The notes under the pieces are model-generated. The model worked only from the letters and a program-made list of their open reading frames with translations, did not search any database and was not told the origin of the DNA. 64,000 bases of DNA from Chloroflexota bacterium (lineage in GTDB: Bacteria; Chloroflexota; UBA6077; CF-72): assembly GCA_016191465.1 (NCBI GenBank), contig JACPOP010000001.1, forward strand, positions 248,001 through 312,000. The letters are read 5' to 3'. Below are positions 9,358 through 17,901 of this stretch, in pieces. Made by a program: the position numbers and the translations under genes. The first letter of the stretch is position 1, and the number at the start of each line of letters is the position of its first letter.

Positions 9358-10341
9358 TCAGGCACTCACGAGCCGCGCGTCGAGCAGCCCCGCGCCAGCA
9401 AGCTCGGCCCGTAGCCGCGCATGCTCCGCCTCGGAGAGTGGGACCAGCGGCGGACGGACCGGGCCCGCGGCCATCCCCATGAGCTCTGACCAGGCCTTGA
9501 TGGCGGCGATGGGAGCGATGCGCTCCCGCTGCCACTTCAACTGGACCCATTGCTCGTTCAGCTCCCGGGCCGGCTCGAGGTCCCGGGCGATTGCCTCGGC
9601 GGCGGGAAACTGGCCGTTCAGCGCGAGCTCCGTGTACTCCCGCAGGGGCAGGCGATCCTTCGTCTGAAACAGGTAGGGCGCGGGCGAAGACATGTGGACC
9701 TGCTGGCCGTGATCGCGGATGAGGCTAAGCCACAGCGGCTCCGATGGGTGGCTCAGGACCAGCCGGTCCGCGCATTGCTCCTTGACGGCCCGGTAGCGTT
9801 CCAGCGGGCGCGCCAGCTTGATACCGCAGATGTTCGGGAGGTCGGCGAGCCGGTCGATCAGTCGCGGCGAGAGCTCATAGGCAGCGTAGCTGGTATCAAA
9901 CAGCCAGATGCCGATCTCCACCCGCTGGGCGACGAAGGCGAACCAGTCATACAGACCAGCCTCGGGCGCCGGGGGGTAGTACGGGTTGAGGATGACCGCG
10001 AAGTCCGCCCCGACGTCCTGGGCGTGACGGGTGAGGCTCAGCGCTTCGTGGGCGGAGGTATGGCCGGTGTGGGCAATCACCCGGCACTTCCCGCGCGCCT
10101 CCTCGACGACGATCTCCACGATACGTCGGCGCTCCTCGGACGTGAGCGCCCAGAACTCCCCCATGACACCCGTGCAGAAGATTCCCTCGATGTGCAGCGT
10201 GTCCGTGTAGTGCCGCATGTTGTGGCGCAGACCGGGCTCATCAACCTCACCCTCGGGGGTGAAAGGGGTCGTGATCGCCGCCCACAGGCCCCGAAACTGC
10301 GCCCGAGCAGCCGCCTTTGCGTCCGCCTTTCGATAGTCCAC
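9358..10341 (-). CDS. Dihydrodipicolinate synthase family protein 1
   Basis: The protein has 327 residues in a class-I aldolase TIM barrel of the DapA/NAL group. Motifs include GLWAAITTPFT at the N-terminus, GVMGEFWALT (the GTTGE-like loop) and GIKLA carrying the Schiff-base lysine. These enzymes cleave or form C-C bonds of 2-keto acids, or dehydrate them. It starts with GTG preceded by AGGGGG, 12 bases after the LVIVD gene stop, so it shares an operon with that gene. The true dapA role is unlikely because it lies among catabolic genes and a second paralogue is present at 16915. Confidence 0.85.
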   Translation of the reverse strand: MDYRKADAKAAARAQFRGLWAAITTPFTPEGEVDEPGLRHNMRHYTDTLHIEGIFCTGVMGEFWALTSEERRRIVEIVVEEARGKCRVIAHTGHTSAHEALSLTRHAQDVGADFAVILNPYYPPAPEAGLYDWFAFVAQRVEIGIWLFDTSYAAYELSPRLIDRLADLPNICGIKLARPLERYRAVKEQCADRLVLSHPSEPLWLSLIRDHGQQVHMSSPAPYLFQTKDRLPLREYTELALNGQFPAAEAIARDLEPARELNEQWVQLKWQRERIAPIAAIKAWSELMGMAAGPVRPPLVPLSEAEHARLRAELAGAGLLDARLVSA

Positions 10342-10353
10342 TCTTTTCGCCCC

Positions 10354-11523
10354 CTAGCCTTCCTGGAGAACCCAGACGCCACCGTTGATGCGGTCGGTTA
10401 TGTAGATAAAGGTATCGTCGACGAACACGTCGTTGATCTGGCAGGCGCCCTGCCCGGGGGGCGGCTCGGGGACGTACCACGCCACCTCACGGGGGTTGGA
10501 TGCGTCCTCGATGTCGTACACACGCAGCCCCGCGTTGAAGTACGTGACGTACAGGCGGTCCTCGCGAACGACGCCGAGTGGGTTCTCGTGCAGGTTGTGC
10601 GGTCCGAAGCGCCCGCCGCGGGTGCAGTAGTCGCCTTGCGGCTCGGGCAAGATGCCCAGCGGCTGGAGGTGCTCCTCGTCGCTGGCGTCCACCAGCCGCA
10701 CGTAGCGAGCCGGTCCAGTGCAGTCCGGCTCGGTCTGCTCCTGCGTCACGGCCAGGAGGCGCCGTTCCGGCAAACACAGGACGGTATGGGCGAAGCCGCC
10801 CCAATCGCCCTCCCAGGTGAGGCGCGACACCAGACGGAGTGACGATGGGTCAGAGATGTCGATGATGCCGATGCCCGCGTCGAGCAGGCCCGCGTAGGCC
10901 CGCGAGCCATGCACGGTGGCGTGGTGCATACCAAACGCGGTGCCCTCTGGCCAGGTTGGCTCTTCGCCACCGGCGGCCCACAAGCCGGGTACCCACCAGC
11001 GGCCCAGCGCCCGCGGAGCGGATGGCTCGCTGAGGTCGGCGACCGTCAGCATCCGCTCGCGGAAGCCTTCCGCCTGCCCAGACAGGTAGGCGTATGGCCC
11101 GCCCGTGTACCACAGCCGGTGGACGCCCTTCCCGCCAATGCCCATGAACCCCACCGGCCGAGGCTCAGCAGGATTGGTGGCAATGTCGTAAATCTGGATG
11201 CCAGCGCTGTGAGCCCCGCGCGCACCTGTTCCCGGACCGTGGTCCTCGGGGAGCTGCTCGTGGTTGACGATCAACAGCCCATCGCCTATTTGCACCTTAT
11301 GGCTGTGTGTATTCGCGGGCGCGGGCTGCTGCCAGACCAGCTCGGGCCGCTCCGGGTCCGATACGTCTAGCACACTGGTCCCCGTGCGGCGCATGTGGCC
11401 GACGTACAGGTGGTCACCCTGCCGCAGAAGCTGATTGCCATCGCCGAAGCCAGCCAGGCCATGGTGGCCAACAAATCGAATACCCCGCGCTTCGACCGCG
11501 CGGGTCCACCACTCAGTGCTCAT
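10354..11523 (-). CDS. LVIVD-repeat beta-propeller protein
   Basis: This 389-residue protein is built from repeats of the form LYVGHM..GTSVLDVSDPERPEL, AGIGIIDISDPSSLRLV and GLRVYDIEDASNPREV. This is the LVIVD repeat of predicted beta-propellers. There is no signal peptide, so it may be cytoplasmic. The Asp-rich loops could bind metal. Such propellers occur beside catabolic enzymes, but no reaction is established. It is co-directional with the ThDP enzyme upstream and the DapA-family gene downstream. A binding, chaperone or lactonase-like role would be speculation. Confidence 0.75.
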   Translation of the reverse strand: MSTEWWTRAVEARGIRFVGHHGLAGFGDGNQLLRQGDHLYVGHMRRTGTSVLDVSDPERPELVWQQPAPANTHSHKVQIGDGLLIVNHEQLPEDHGPGTGARGAHSAGIQIYDIATNPAEPRPVGFMGIGGKGVHRLWYTGGPYAYLSGQAEGFRERMLTVADLSEPSAPRALGRWWVPGLWAAGGEEPTWPEGTAFGMHHATVHGSRAYAGLLDAGIGIIDISDPSSLRLVSRLTWEGDWGGFAHTVLCLPERRLLAVTQEQTEPDCTGPARYVRLVDASDEEHLQPLGILPEPQGDYCTRGGRFGPHNLHENPLGVVREDRLYVTYFNAGLRVYDIEDASNPREVAWYVPEPPPGQGACQINDVFVDDTFIYITDRINGGVWVLQEG

Positions 11524-11720
11524 GCATGCGGACCATACCTACCGGAGTGGGGAGCAGTCTACCAGCGGCCGGGCTGGCCAGGTAAAACCCGCGTGGTGAA
11601 ACCCGCCCGGGGCCCAGCGCGCGCCTTCGTGCGTGCTGGACGGTCAGCCCTGATCGACCCGTGTCGAAGGCTCGCGAAACCCGCTGGTGCCGTGCCGCGC
11701 ATGGGCCGAGCCGACTCTGA

Positions 11721-13487
11721 TCAATACCCTGCATCAGCAGTCCCGTCCGCCGCCTGCGCCAGTTGCGCGGCCACCGCCTGCCGCTGGCCGAACATGGGCG
11801 ACTGCCAGGGGTCCACTCGCACGTCGAGGAGCGCGGGCCCATCGCCCTTGAGCGCCTCGGCCAGGGTATTCGCCAGGTCCGCCGGGTCCTCCACCCGCCA
11901 CGCCGGGAGTCCGTACCCGCGAGCCACGGCCGCAAAGTCCACGTCCCTGAAGTCCTCCGACTCGTGGCCCCGCTGGAAGGTGATCCGCCGGTACCAGCGG
12001 ATGTAACCGAGCGAGCTGTTGTTCAGCACGACGGTCACAACTTTCAGCCCCTGCTGCACCACGGTTGCCAACTCCCCAATCGCGTACGACAGCGCCCCAT
12101 CGCCCGCGAGGTTCACGACGGTTGCGCCCGGGCGCGCCACGGCCGCCCCGATCGCCGCCGGCAGGCCAAAGCCGAGCCCGGCCGTCCCGCGCGGGGTGAG
12201 CACGTGCCGGCCAGCCACGGGCTGCTCGTGGTACAGGCCTCCCCAGCCGCTGGCGAAGCTGGCATCGCAGACCAGCACGTCCTCGGGCCCGAGCAACTGG
12301 CTGAGCTCGCCCACCACCCGCTGCGGCAGGAGCGGCCGTGTGTCTGCAAGACGCTCGCGGTCACGCTCCTCGCGCCACGCGGCGGTCACCTGGTCCAGGC
12401 GTGCGCCCCACGCGACCCGCGATGGCTCGTGGGGAGCGCTGGCGGGTCCCAGCGCGCTCAGAAGCCCTTCGAGGGCAAGCCGCGCGTCGCCCAGCACTGG
12501 CACCGTCTGCGGGAAGACTTTGCCTAGCTCGGCCGGATCGACGTCGATCTGAACGACCGCTTGATCCGGTCGCGGAAGCGTCCAGCCAAGCGTCGGGTTC
12601 TGACCGGACTTGCAGCCCAGCAGCAGTACCACGTCTGCCTCGGCAAAGGCCGCGGCGGCGGACGTCGTGCCGATCCGTCCTACCACGCCGACGCTCAGCG
12701 GATGCTGCTCCGAGATGGCACCTTTACCGGACAGGCTGGTGGCCACGGCCGCGCCGAGCCGCTCGGCCAGCAGACGGAGCGGCTCGAATGCGCCGGCGAT
12801 AACCGCTCCGCCCCCGGCGAGAATGAAAGGCCTCTCGGCCCGGCTCAGGACCGCGGCGGCGTCGGCGAGAGCAGCCGCGGAGGGAGGCTGCCGGAGCGCG
12901 GGATACGAGCCGAAGCACTTATCGCTTGCCACCGGCGAGGGTGCGGCGTCCGCGTCCCAGGGCTGGTCGAAGATATCGTGCGGGATAAACAGCGCCACCG
13001 GCCCAGGCCGCCCGGTGGTGGCTTCACGGAAGGCGCGCCGCACCAGATCTGGTAGGACAGCCTGGCTGGGGACCTCGGCTTGCCACTTCGTGAGGGGCCG
13101 GAGTAGCCCGAATTGATCCATTCCCTGCTGGGCCGCGCCGCGGTACCGCATCCCACGCCCAATCGTCCCGCTCGGCAGATCACTCACGATGGCCAGGACC
13201 GGGATAGAGGAGTTGTACGCCTCTGCCAGGCCCGGCGGCAGGAGTGCCGCGCCCGGGCCGACGGTCGCGTCACACACGCCCACCCGGCCCGTCAAGCGGG
13301 CATACGCGTCGGCAGCCCAGGCCCCGCTGCGCTCGTCCCGCACCAGCACGTGCCGCAAGCGCGGCGTACGGTCCAGGATGGCGTCGTAGAGCGCGGCCGT
13401 TTGTCCGCCCGGTACGCCAAAGATGTGCTCCACCCCGTGCGTAAGCAACAGGTCAGCGAGCAGCGCGCCAGTGTGCATGCTGTTCAA
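11721..13487 (-). CDS. Thiamine-diphosphate-dependent enzyme, acetolactate-synthase-like
   Basis: This 588-residue enzyme has the three domains of the IlvB/benzoylformate decarboxylase family. The N-terminal part begins near HGVEHIFGVPGG and has the activating Glu52 (in DERSGAW). A middle domain follows, and the C-terminal cofactor site is GDGALSYAIGEL..NNSSLGY. It would decarboxylate a 2-oxo acid or ligate aldehydes. The start is TTG 13487 because AAGGA lies 5 bases upstream; ATG 13478 is the alternative. It is divergent from the creatininase gene across a 141-base spacer that probably holds both promoters. Housekeeping acetolactate synthase is less likely because no small subunit or ilvC is adjacent. 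Confidence 0.85.
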   Translation of the reverse strand: MNSMHTGALLADLLLTHGVEHIFGVPGGQTAALYDAILDRTPRLRHVLVRDERSGAWAADAYARLTGRVGVCDATVGPGAALLPPGLAEAYNSSIPVLAIVSDLPSGTIGRGMRYRGAAQQGMDQFGLLRPLTKWQAEVPSQAVLPDLVRRAFREATTGRPGPVALFIPHDIFDQPWDADAAPSPVASDKCFGSYPALRQPPSAAALADAAAVLSRAERPFILAGGGAVIAGAFEPLRLLAERLGAAVATSLSGKGAISEQHPLSVGVVGRIGTTSAAAAFAEADVVLLLGCKSGQNPTLGWTLPRPDQAVVQIDVDPAELGKVFPQTVPVLGDARLALEGLLSALGPASAPHEPSRVAWGARLDQVTAAWREERDRERLADTRPLLPQRVVGELSQLLGPEDVLVCDASFASGWGGLYHEQPVAGRHVLTPRGTAGLGFGLPAAIGAAVARPGATVVNLAGDGALSYAIGELATVVQQGLKVVTVVLNNSSLGYIRWYRRITFQRGHESEDFRDVDFAAVARGYGLPAWRVEDPADLANTLAEALKGDGPALLDVRVDPWQSPMFGQRQAVAAQLAQAADGTADAGY

Positions 13488-13628
13488 CAGTGTCCTTCCA
13501 GGTCCGTGGGTGGATCCATGGCGGCGCCGCTGGGCCGCGTTGACACCCCCGCAATACGGGGTCTATGGTACTCGCGAGTGGCTAGCCACACGGTCTCCGT
13601 GGACTCGCCAGGTGCATGGAGGCTGGCG

Positions 13629-14450
13629 GTGTCCGAGGCGGATTCAACGCGCTCATATTTTCTGGCGGAGATGCGACAGCCCGAGGCCGAGCACCTGCTG
13701 CGCGAGGCCGGGCTGGTAATCCTCCCAGTGGGGAGCGTCGAGCAACACGGCCCCCACCTGCCACTGGGTACCGACGCCTTTGCCGCGCTGGCGGTGGCTC
13801 AACGCGTGGCAGCCCGCCTGAAGGCGCCCATTCTGCCGGGACCGATGGTCGGCGTGGCGCCGTACCACCTGCCGTGGATTGGCACGCTGACCTTGCGTCC
13901 TTCCACGCTGCAAGCCGTCCTCGTGGACCTGTGCGCGCCGCTGCCCGCTGCGGGGGTCAAGCGGCTGCTGATCATCAACTGGCACGAGGGCAACACCCCC
14001 ACGGTGCGTCAGGCGGCGCAGGAGATCCAGGAGCAGCATGGGCTGCGCGTGCTGGTGGCAGAAACGCACATCATCACCAATCAGCTCTTCCCCGACGAGA
14101 TGGAGTTCACCCATTGCGGGGCGATGGAGACCTCGGCCGTGCTGGCCTACGATCCGACCCTCGTGGACCTGGCTCAGGCCCGGGAGGGTGCAACCGACCT
14201 CGATCGCGGCAACCGTGGGCACGCGCTGTTCCGCCGGCGTGACGTGTTCCCCATCATGCGCGACTTTCGCGAGGTGGCTCCCACCGGCTGGTACGGCCAC
14301 CCCGAACGAGCCACGCCGGAGCGTGCGCGCGAGATCTTCAACCGGGTGGCCGATCACGTTGTCACGCAAATGGCGGAGGTCTTCGAAGCGCTCGAAGCGC
14401 TGCGGCCTGACGGCGCCGAGTCGGCGGCCGCGGCAGGGAAAGGGAGTTGA
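13629..14450 (+). CDS. Creatininase family protein 1
   Basis: This 273-residue protein belongs to the creatininase/MftE metal-dependent amidohydrolase family. Metal ligands can be read as Glu38 and His40 in SVEQHGPHLP, Asp49 in LGTD, the histidine in NWHEGN, and a Glu in GAMETS. It opens cyclic amides (creatinine) or clips peptide or lactone bonds. GTG 13629 has a perfect GGAGG at 13618-13622. The next gene, an alcohol dehydrogenase, begins 3 bases after the stop, so the pair is an operon. A paralogue lies at 20482, also next to dehydrogenases. Confidence 0.87.
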   Translation: MSEADSTRSYFLAEMRQPEAEHLLREAGLVILPVGSVEQHGPHLPLGTDAFAALAVAQRVAARLKAPILPGPMVGVAPYHLPWIGTLTLRPSTLQAVLVDLCAPLPAAGVKRLLIINWHEGNTPTVRQAAQEIQEQHGLRVLVAETHIITNQLFPDEMEFTHCGAMETSAVLAYDPTLVDLAQAREGATDLDRGNRGHALFRRRDVFPIMRDFREVAPTGWYGHPERATPERAREIFNRVADHVVTQMAEVFEALEALRPDGAESAAAAGKGS

Positions 14451-14453
14451 GCA

Positions 14454-15608
14454 GTGAGCGTGCGTAGCACTAGCACGGAACCCCGCCTGAGTATCGGCGG
14501 GGGTGAAACTGAGACGGCCGCGTCTGGTTCGGCCGAGGGCGCGGGACCCATCCCATCAACCATGCGCGCGGCGGTCCTGCACGCGCCGGAAGACCTGCGG
14601 GTGGAGGAGGTTCCGGTTCCGCGGCCGGGCCCCGGCGAGGTGTTACTGCGGGTTCGCGCCTGCGGGCTGTGTGGGACCGACCACAAGATCATCGCGGGGC
14701 GCTACCCCGGCGTCTGGCCGCCCGAGTTCCCGTTCATCATCGGCCACGAATGGGCGGGCGAAGTCGCGGCCCTGGGCCCGGGCGTCACCACGCTGCGCGT
14801 GGGCGACCGGGTGGCAGCCGAAAATCACTCGGGCTGCGGCCAGTGCGGCATGTGCCGGACTGGCTACTACAACCTGTGCGAGCGCGCTGACCGACGCGAC
14901 CCCAGCTACAAGCTGTACGGCCACACCGCCCCGGGCGCGCTGGCGGAGTACGCGGTGCGGCCGGCCATTCTGCTGATGCCCCTGCCAGAGCAGGTGAGCA
15001 ACGTCGAGGGCGCGCTGGTGAACCCCGGCGCACTTGCGCTGCACGGACTGCGACGCACGGGCTTCCATCCGGGCTGCAGCGTGGCCGTCTTCGGTCCGGG
15101 GGTGATCGGACTCCTGACGGTGCTGTTCGCCCGAGCAGCCGGCGCCGCGCAGATTATCACCGTTGGCAGGGGTGAACGTCTCAGCCTCGCACGAGAGCTT
15201 GGCAGTACGGACGTCGTCGAATACGACGCTGGCGACCCCGCGCAGGGCGTGCGGGACGCCACCGGGGGACGCGGCGTCGACTACGTGTACGAGTGCTCCG
15301 GCAATCCCGCGGCCGTGGCCCAGGCCATTGGATCGGCTCGCCGCGGCGGGAAGGTCGCCTTGCTCGGACTGACCGGCAACAAGGGCGTCGAATTGAATAC
15401 GGACCGGCTAACGCTGGACCAGATTGACGTGCTGGGGGTCCGCAGCAGCCCCAACATGTACCCGGATACCATTGCCCTTATGGCCTCTGGCGCCGTGCGA
15501 GCGGAGCGCCTGGCCACCCACCGCTACCCGCTGGAGCGGATTGGCGAGGCGGTGGAGGCGCTCCGTTCGCGCTCGATGGGCGCGGTCCGGGTTATCGTGG
15601 AGCCATAA
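14454..15608 (+). CDS. Zinc-dependent alcohol dehydrogenase (MDR family) 3
   Basis: This third medium-chain dehydrogenase of the cluster has 384 residues. Cys73 (GLCGTDHK) and His98-Glu99 (GHEW) bind catalytic zinc, CGQCGMC binds structural zinc, and VFGPGVIGLL is the Rossmann turn. It shares with the two earlier copies a Ser/Gly-rich N-terminal extension (36 residues) ending in IPSTMRA. The GTG start has GGGAG 7 bases upstream. Its 3' end overlaps by 17 bases the convergent isocitrate-dehydrogenase-like gene. The substrate is probably a hydroxyl released by the preceding creatininase-type enzyme, but this is inference. Confidence 0.9.
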   Translation: MSVRSTSTEPRLSIGGGETETAASGSAEGAGPIPSTMRAAVLHAPEDLRVEEVPVPRPGPGEVLLRVRACGLCGTDHKIIAGRYPGVWPPEFPFIIGHEWAGEVAALGPGVTTLRVGDRVAAENHSGCGQCGMCRTGYYNLCERADRRDPSYKLYGHTAPGALAEYAVRPAILLMPLPEQVSNVEGALVNPGALALHGLRRTGFHPGCSVAVFGPGVIGLLTVLFARAAGAAQIITVGRGERLSLARELGSTDVVEYDAGDPAQGVRDATGGRGVDYVYECSGNPAAVAQAIGSARRGGKVALLGLTGNKGVELNTDRLTLDQIDVLGVRSSPNMYPDTIALMASGAVRAERLATHRYPLERIGEAVEALRSRSMGAVRVIVEP

Positions 15609-16653
15609 GCCGAGCCGCCTCGACGCGCCGCACGAGAGTCTCCGTCACGAGCGTCGTCGTCGCCGTACCGCCCAGGTCAGGCGTCAGCGGCTCGTCGCCT
15701 TCCAGGTACGCCTCGACGGCGGTGCGAATAGCGCCGGCCTCGGCCGTGTGGCCCAGGTGCTCCAGCATCAGGGCCGCCGAGAGAATGAGGGCAAGCGGGT
15801 TCGCGAGGTTGCGCCCGGCGATGTCTGGCGCCGCACCGTGGCCGGCTTCGAAGAGCCCCGCCCGTGGGCCGATATTGGCGCCAGCAACGAGTCCAAGGCT
15901 GCCTACCAGCCCGGCCGCGAGGTCCGCGAAGATGTCGCCGTACTGGTTCGAGCACAGGACCACGTCGAACCGTTGCGGTGCGCGCACGAGCAAGTAGAAG
16001 GCGGTGTCGATCAGGATATCGTCAAACTGGATGTCCGGAAACTCGGCTGCAACATCCCGGGCGCATTGCAGGAACAGGCCGTCCGTGAGGTTGAGCACCG
16101 TGGCCTTGTGGAGCACGGTCACCCGCTTGCGGCCAGCCCTTCGAGCGTACTCGAAGGCAAAGCGGGCGATGCGCTCGGACGCCGCCCGCGTCACCAGCTT
16201 GATGCCTTCCGCGCGGCCAGGCGCGGGCTCAGATTCAATTCCGGCGTACACGTCTTCGGTGATCTCGCGCACGATCACCAGGTCCATCCCAGCGTACTGG
16301 CCGCTGACGCGCCGGTAGCCCCGGATCGGCCGCAGCTGCCCAAAACAGCCCAGCTCGCGGCGCAGCGCGGCGTTGATACTGGGGTACGTCCGCGGGCCCG
16401 CATCATCAGGTCCCGCTAGAGTGATCTGCCCTTTGAACGACTCGATCAGCATCGGACCTTTGAGGCAGGCACCCTGGCGCTGCACCGCCGCGACAAAGCC
16501 GGGCGGCACCGCCTGGCCGAACCGCTCCACGGCTTCGGCGCCCATCGGCCACTCCACCCATTCGACCTGCAGGCCGGTGGCGGCGACCACCGCACGCGCC
16601 GCAGTGCTGACCTCGGGGCCGATCCCGTGCCCCTCCAGAAGACTGATCTGCAC
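15592..16653 (-). CDS. Isocitrate/isopropylmalate dehydrogenase family protein
   Basis: The protein has about 353 residues and belongs to the beta-decarboxylating hydroxyacid dehydrogenases (IDH, IPMDH, tartrate and homoisocitrate dehydrogenases). Recognisable parts are GHGIGPEV at the N-terminus, where the usual Asp of GDGIGPE is His, the substrate loop VREITEDVYAG, KATVLNLTDGLFL with the catalytic lysine, and NQYGDIFADLAAGLVG with metal-binding Asp residues. GTG 16653 is chosen because AAGGAG lies 10 bases upstream. It would oxidise and decarboxylate a malate-like acid with NAD. It stands divergent from the DapA-like gene at 16915. Confidence 0.85.
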   Translation of the reverse strand: MQISLLEGHGIGPEVSTAARAVVAATGLQVEWVEWPMGAEAVERFGQAVPPGFVAAVQRQGACLKGPMLIESFKGQITLAGPDDAGPRTYPSINAALRRELGCFGQLRPIRGYRRVSGQYAGMDLVIVREITEDVYAGIESEPAPGRAEGIKLVTRAASERIARFAFEYARRAGRKRVTVLHKATVLNLTDGLFLQCARDVAAEFPDIQFDDILIDTAFYLLVRAPQRFDVVLCSNQYGDIFADLAAGLVGSLGLVAGANIGPRAGLFEAGHGAAPDIAGRNLANPLALILSAALMLEHLGHTAEAGAIRTAVEAYLEGDEPLTPDLGGTATTTLVTETLVRRVEAARLMAPR

Positions 16654-16914
16654 GCTGTCGCCACTCCTTAGAAAAACCACTCGCACGAAATTAAACGCGC
16701 GGCGCGGCAACCTGGTTCATGCACCGGCTGGGACCGCGTTTTCAGCAGAGAATTTGACCGGCGCCAGGGCGGAGCGTACCATCCGCCTCGTTCCCCAGCA
16801 CAAGGAACGGCGAGCCGGCGTCAAGCATGGTCATTCATTGATCGGCGTCAGCCCTGCATCCGCTCGGCGCGGGCCGTCCCGGCGAGCCAGGGGTCACGGG
16901 AGGAATGAATCCGG

Positions 16915-17901
16915 ATGCTACGATTGAGCGGGGTCGTTGGGACGCCTGTTACACCGTTCACGGGGGAGAATCGGGTTGACCACGACGCGGTTAGCCGATC
17001 GATAGAGTTCTTGCTTCAGAACGGAGTGGACGCCCTGGCGCTGCCGATGCACACCGGGGAGTCGCTGAACCTGTCGCTCGAAGAGCGCAAGGAGCTCGCG
17101 GAGACGGCGCTGGCGACCACGGCCGGCCGGGTGCCAGTGATCGTCCACGTGAGCTGCCCGGGGACAGACCACGTCATCGATCTGGCGCGCCATGCCGAGC
17201 GTGCCGGCGCGGCGGCCGTGGTGGTCGTCACGCCGTACCACTGGCAGCCGTCCGAAGAGGAGCTGTTCGAGCACTTCGTGCGAGTGGGCTCATCCGTGGG
17301 CATCGGCCTCCTGGCCTACAACTTCCCCAAGAAGCTGGGCGTCAGCGTCACGCACGGCTTGCTGGCGCGGCTGATCGACCGGCTGGATACCTTCGTGGGA
17401 CTGAAGGACGCCAGCTACGACACGCAGTACTTTACGGAGGCCTGTCGGCTGACCTCCACCCTGAGGCCAGGGTTCGCCATGTTCTCCGGTATTGAGTTCA
17501 TGCTGCCCGCCATGGCTATGGGAGCGGCGGGGACCTTTTCACCGTGCGGCATGATTGCGCCGCGGCTGGTCGGGGCCCTGTATGCTGCTTGTGCCAATGG
17601 GGACTACGTCGCCGCCCGGGCGCTGCAATATCGGTTCTCGCGCCTGTGGCAGGCGCTGAAGGTGGACTATCCGGCCAGTATCAAGGCGGGTATGGAGATT
17701 ATGGGCCGTCCGGTGGGCATACCGCGCGGGCCGCTTCAGCCGTTGAGCGCGGCTGCCCAGTTAGAGCTGCGGAATCAGCTCGAAGCACTCGGGGTCCTTG
17801 ACGCGGAGCCGCGCGGTTGGATCCCTGCGCCAGCACGTGGCGCGACACCGACCATCACACCAGTACCCACGGAGGTCAACGCATATGCACCCGTCGCCTA
17901 A
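16915..17901 (+). CDS. Dihydrodipicolinate synthase family protein 2
   Basis: This second DapA/NAL-type aldolase has 328 residues. It begins MLRLSGVVGTPVTPFTG, and AYNFPKK carries the family tyrosine region. VGLKDAS carries the Schiff-base lysine. Strong GGGAGGAA lies 9 bases before the ATG. Sequence differences from the copy at 9358 are large, so the two probably act on different 2-keto acids. Its 3' end overlaps the start of the ABC binding lipoprotein by 17 bases, which ties this enzyme to import of a specific substrate. Confidence 0.86.
   Translation: MLRLSGVVGTPVTPFTGENRVDHDAVSRSIEFLLQNGVDALALPMHTGESLNLSLEERKELAETALATTAGRVPVIVHVSCPGTDHVIDLARHAERAGAAAVVVVTPYHWQPSEEELFEHFVRVGSSVGIGLLAYNFPKKLGVSVTHGLLARLIDRLDTFVGLKDASYDTQYFTEACRLTSTLRPGFAMFSGIEFMLPAMAMGAAGTFSPCGMIAPRLVGALYAACANGDYVAARALQYRFSRLWQALKVDYPASIKAGMEIMGRPVGIPRGPLQPLSAAAQLELRNQLEALGVLDAEPRGWIPAPARGATPTITPVPTEVNAYAPVA

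Noticed and set aside
11721-13487. Sulfoacetaldehyde acetyltransferase (Xsc) assignment for the ThDP enzyme
   Set aside because: Length is similar, but the N-terminal sequence is of the general acetolactate-synthase type and lacks the start expected of Xsc.
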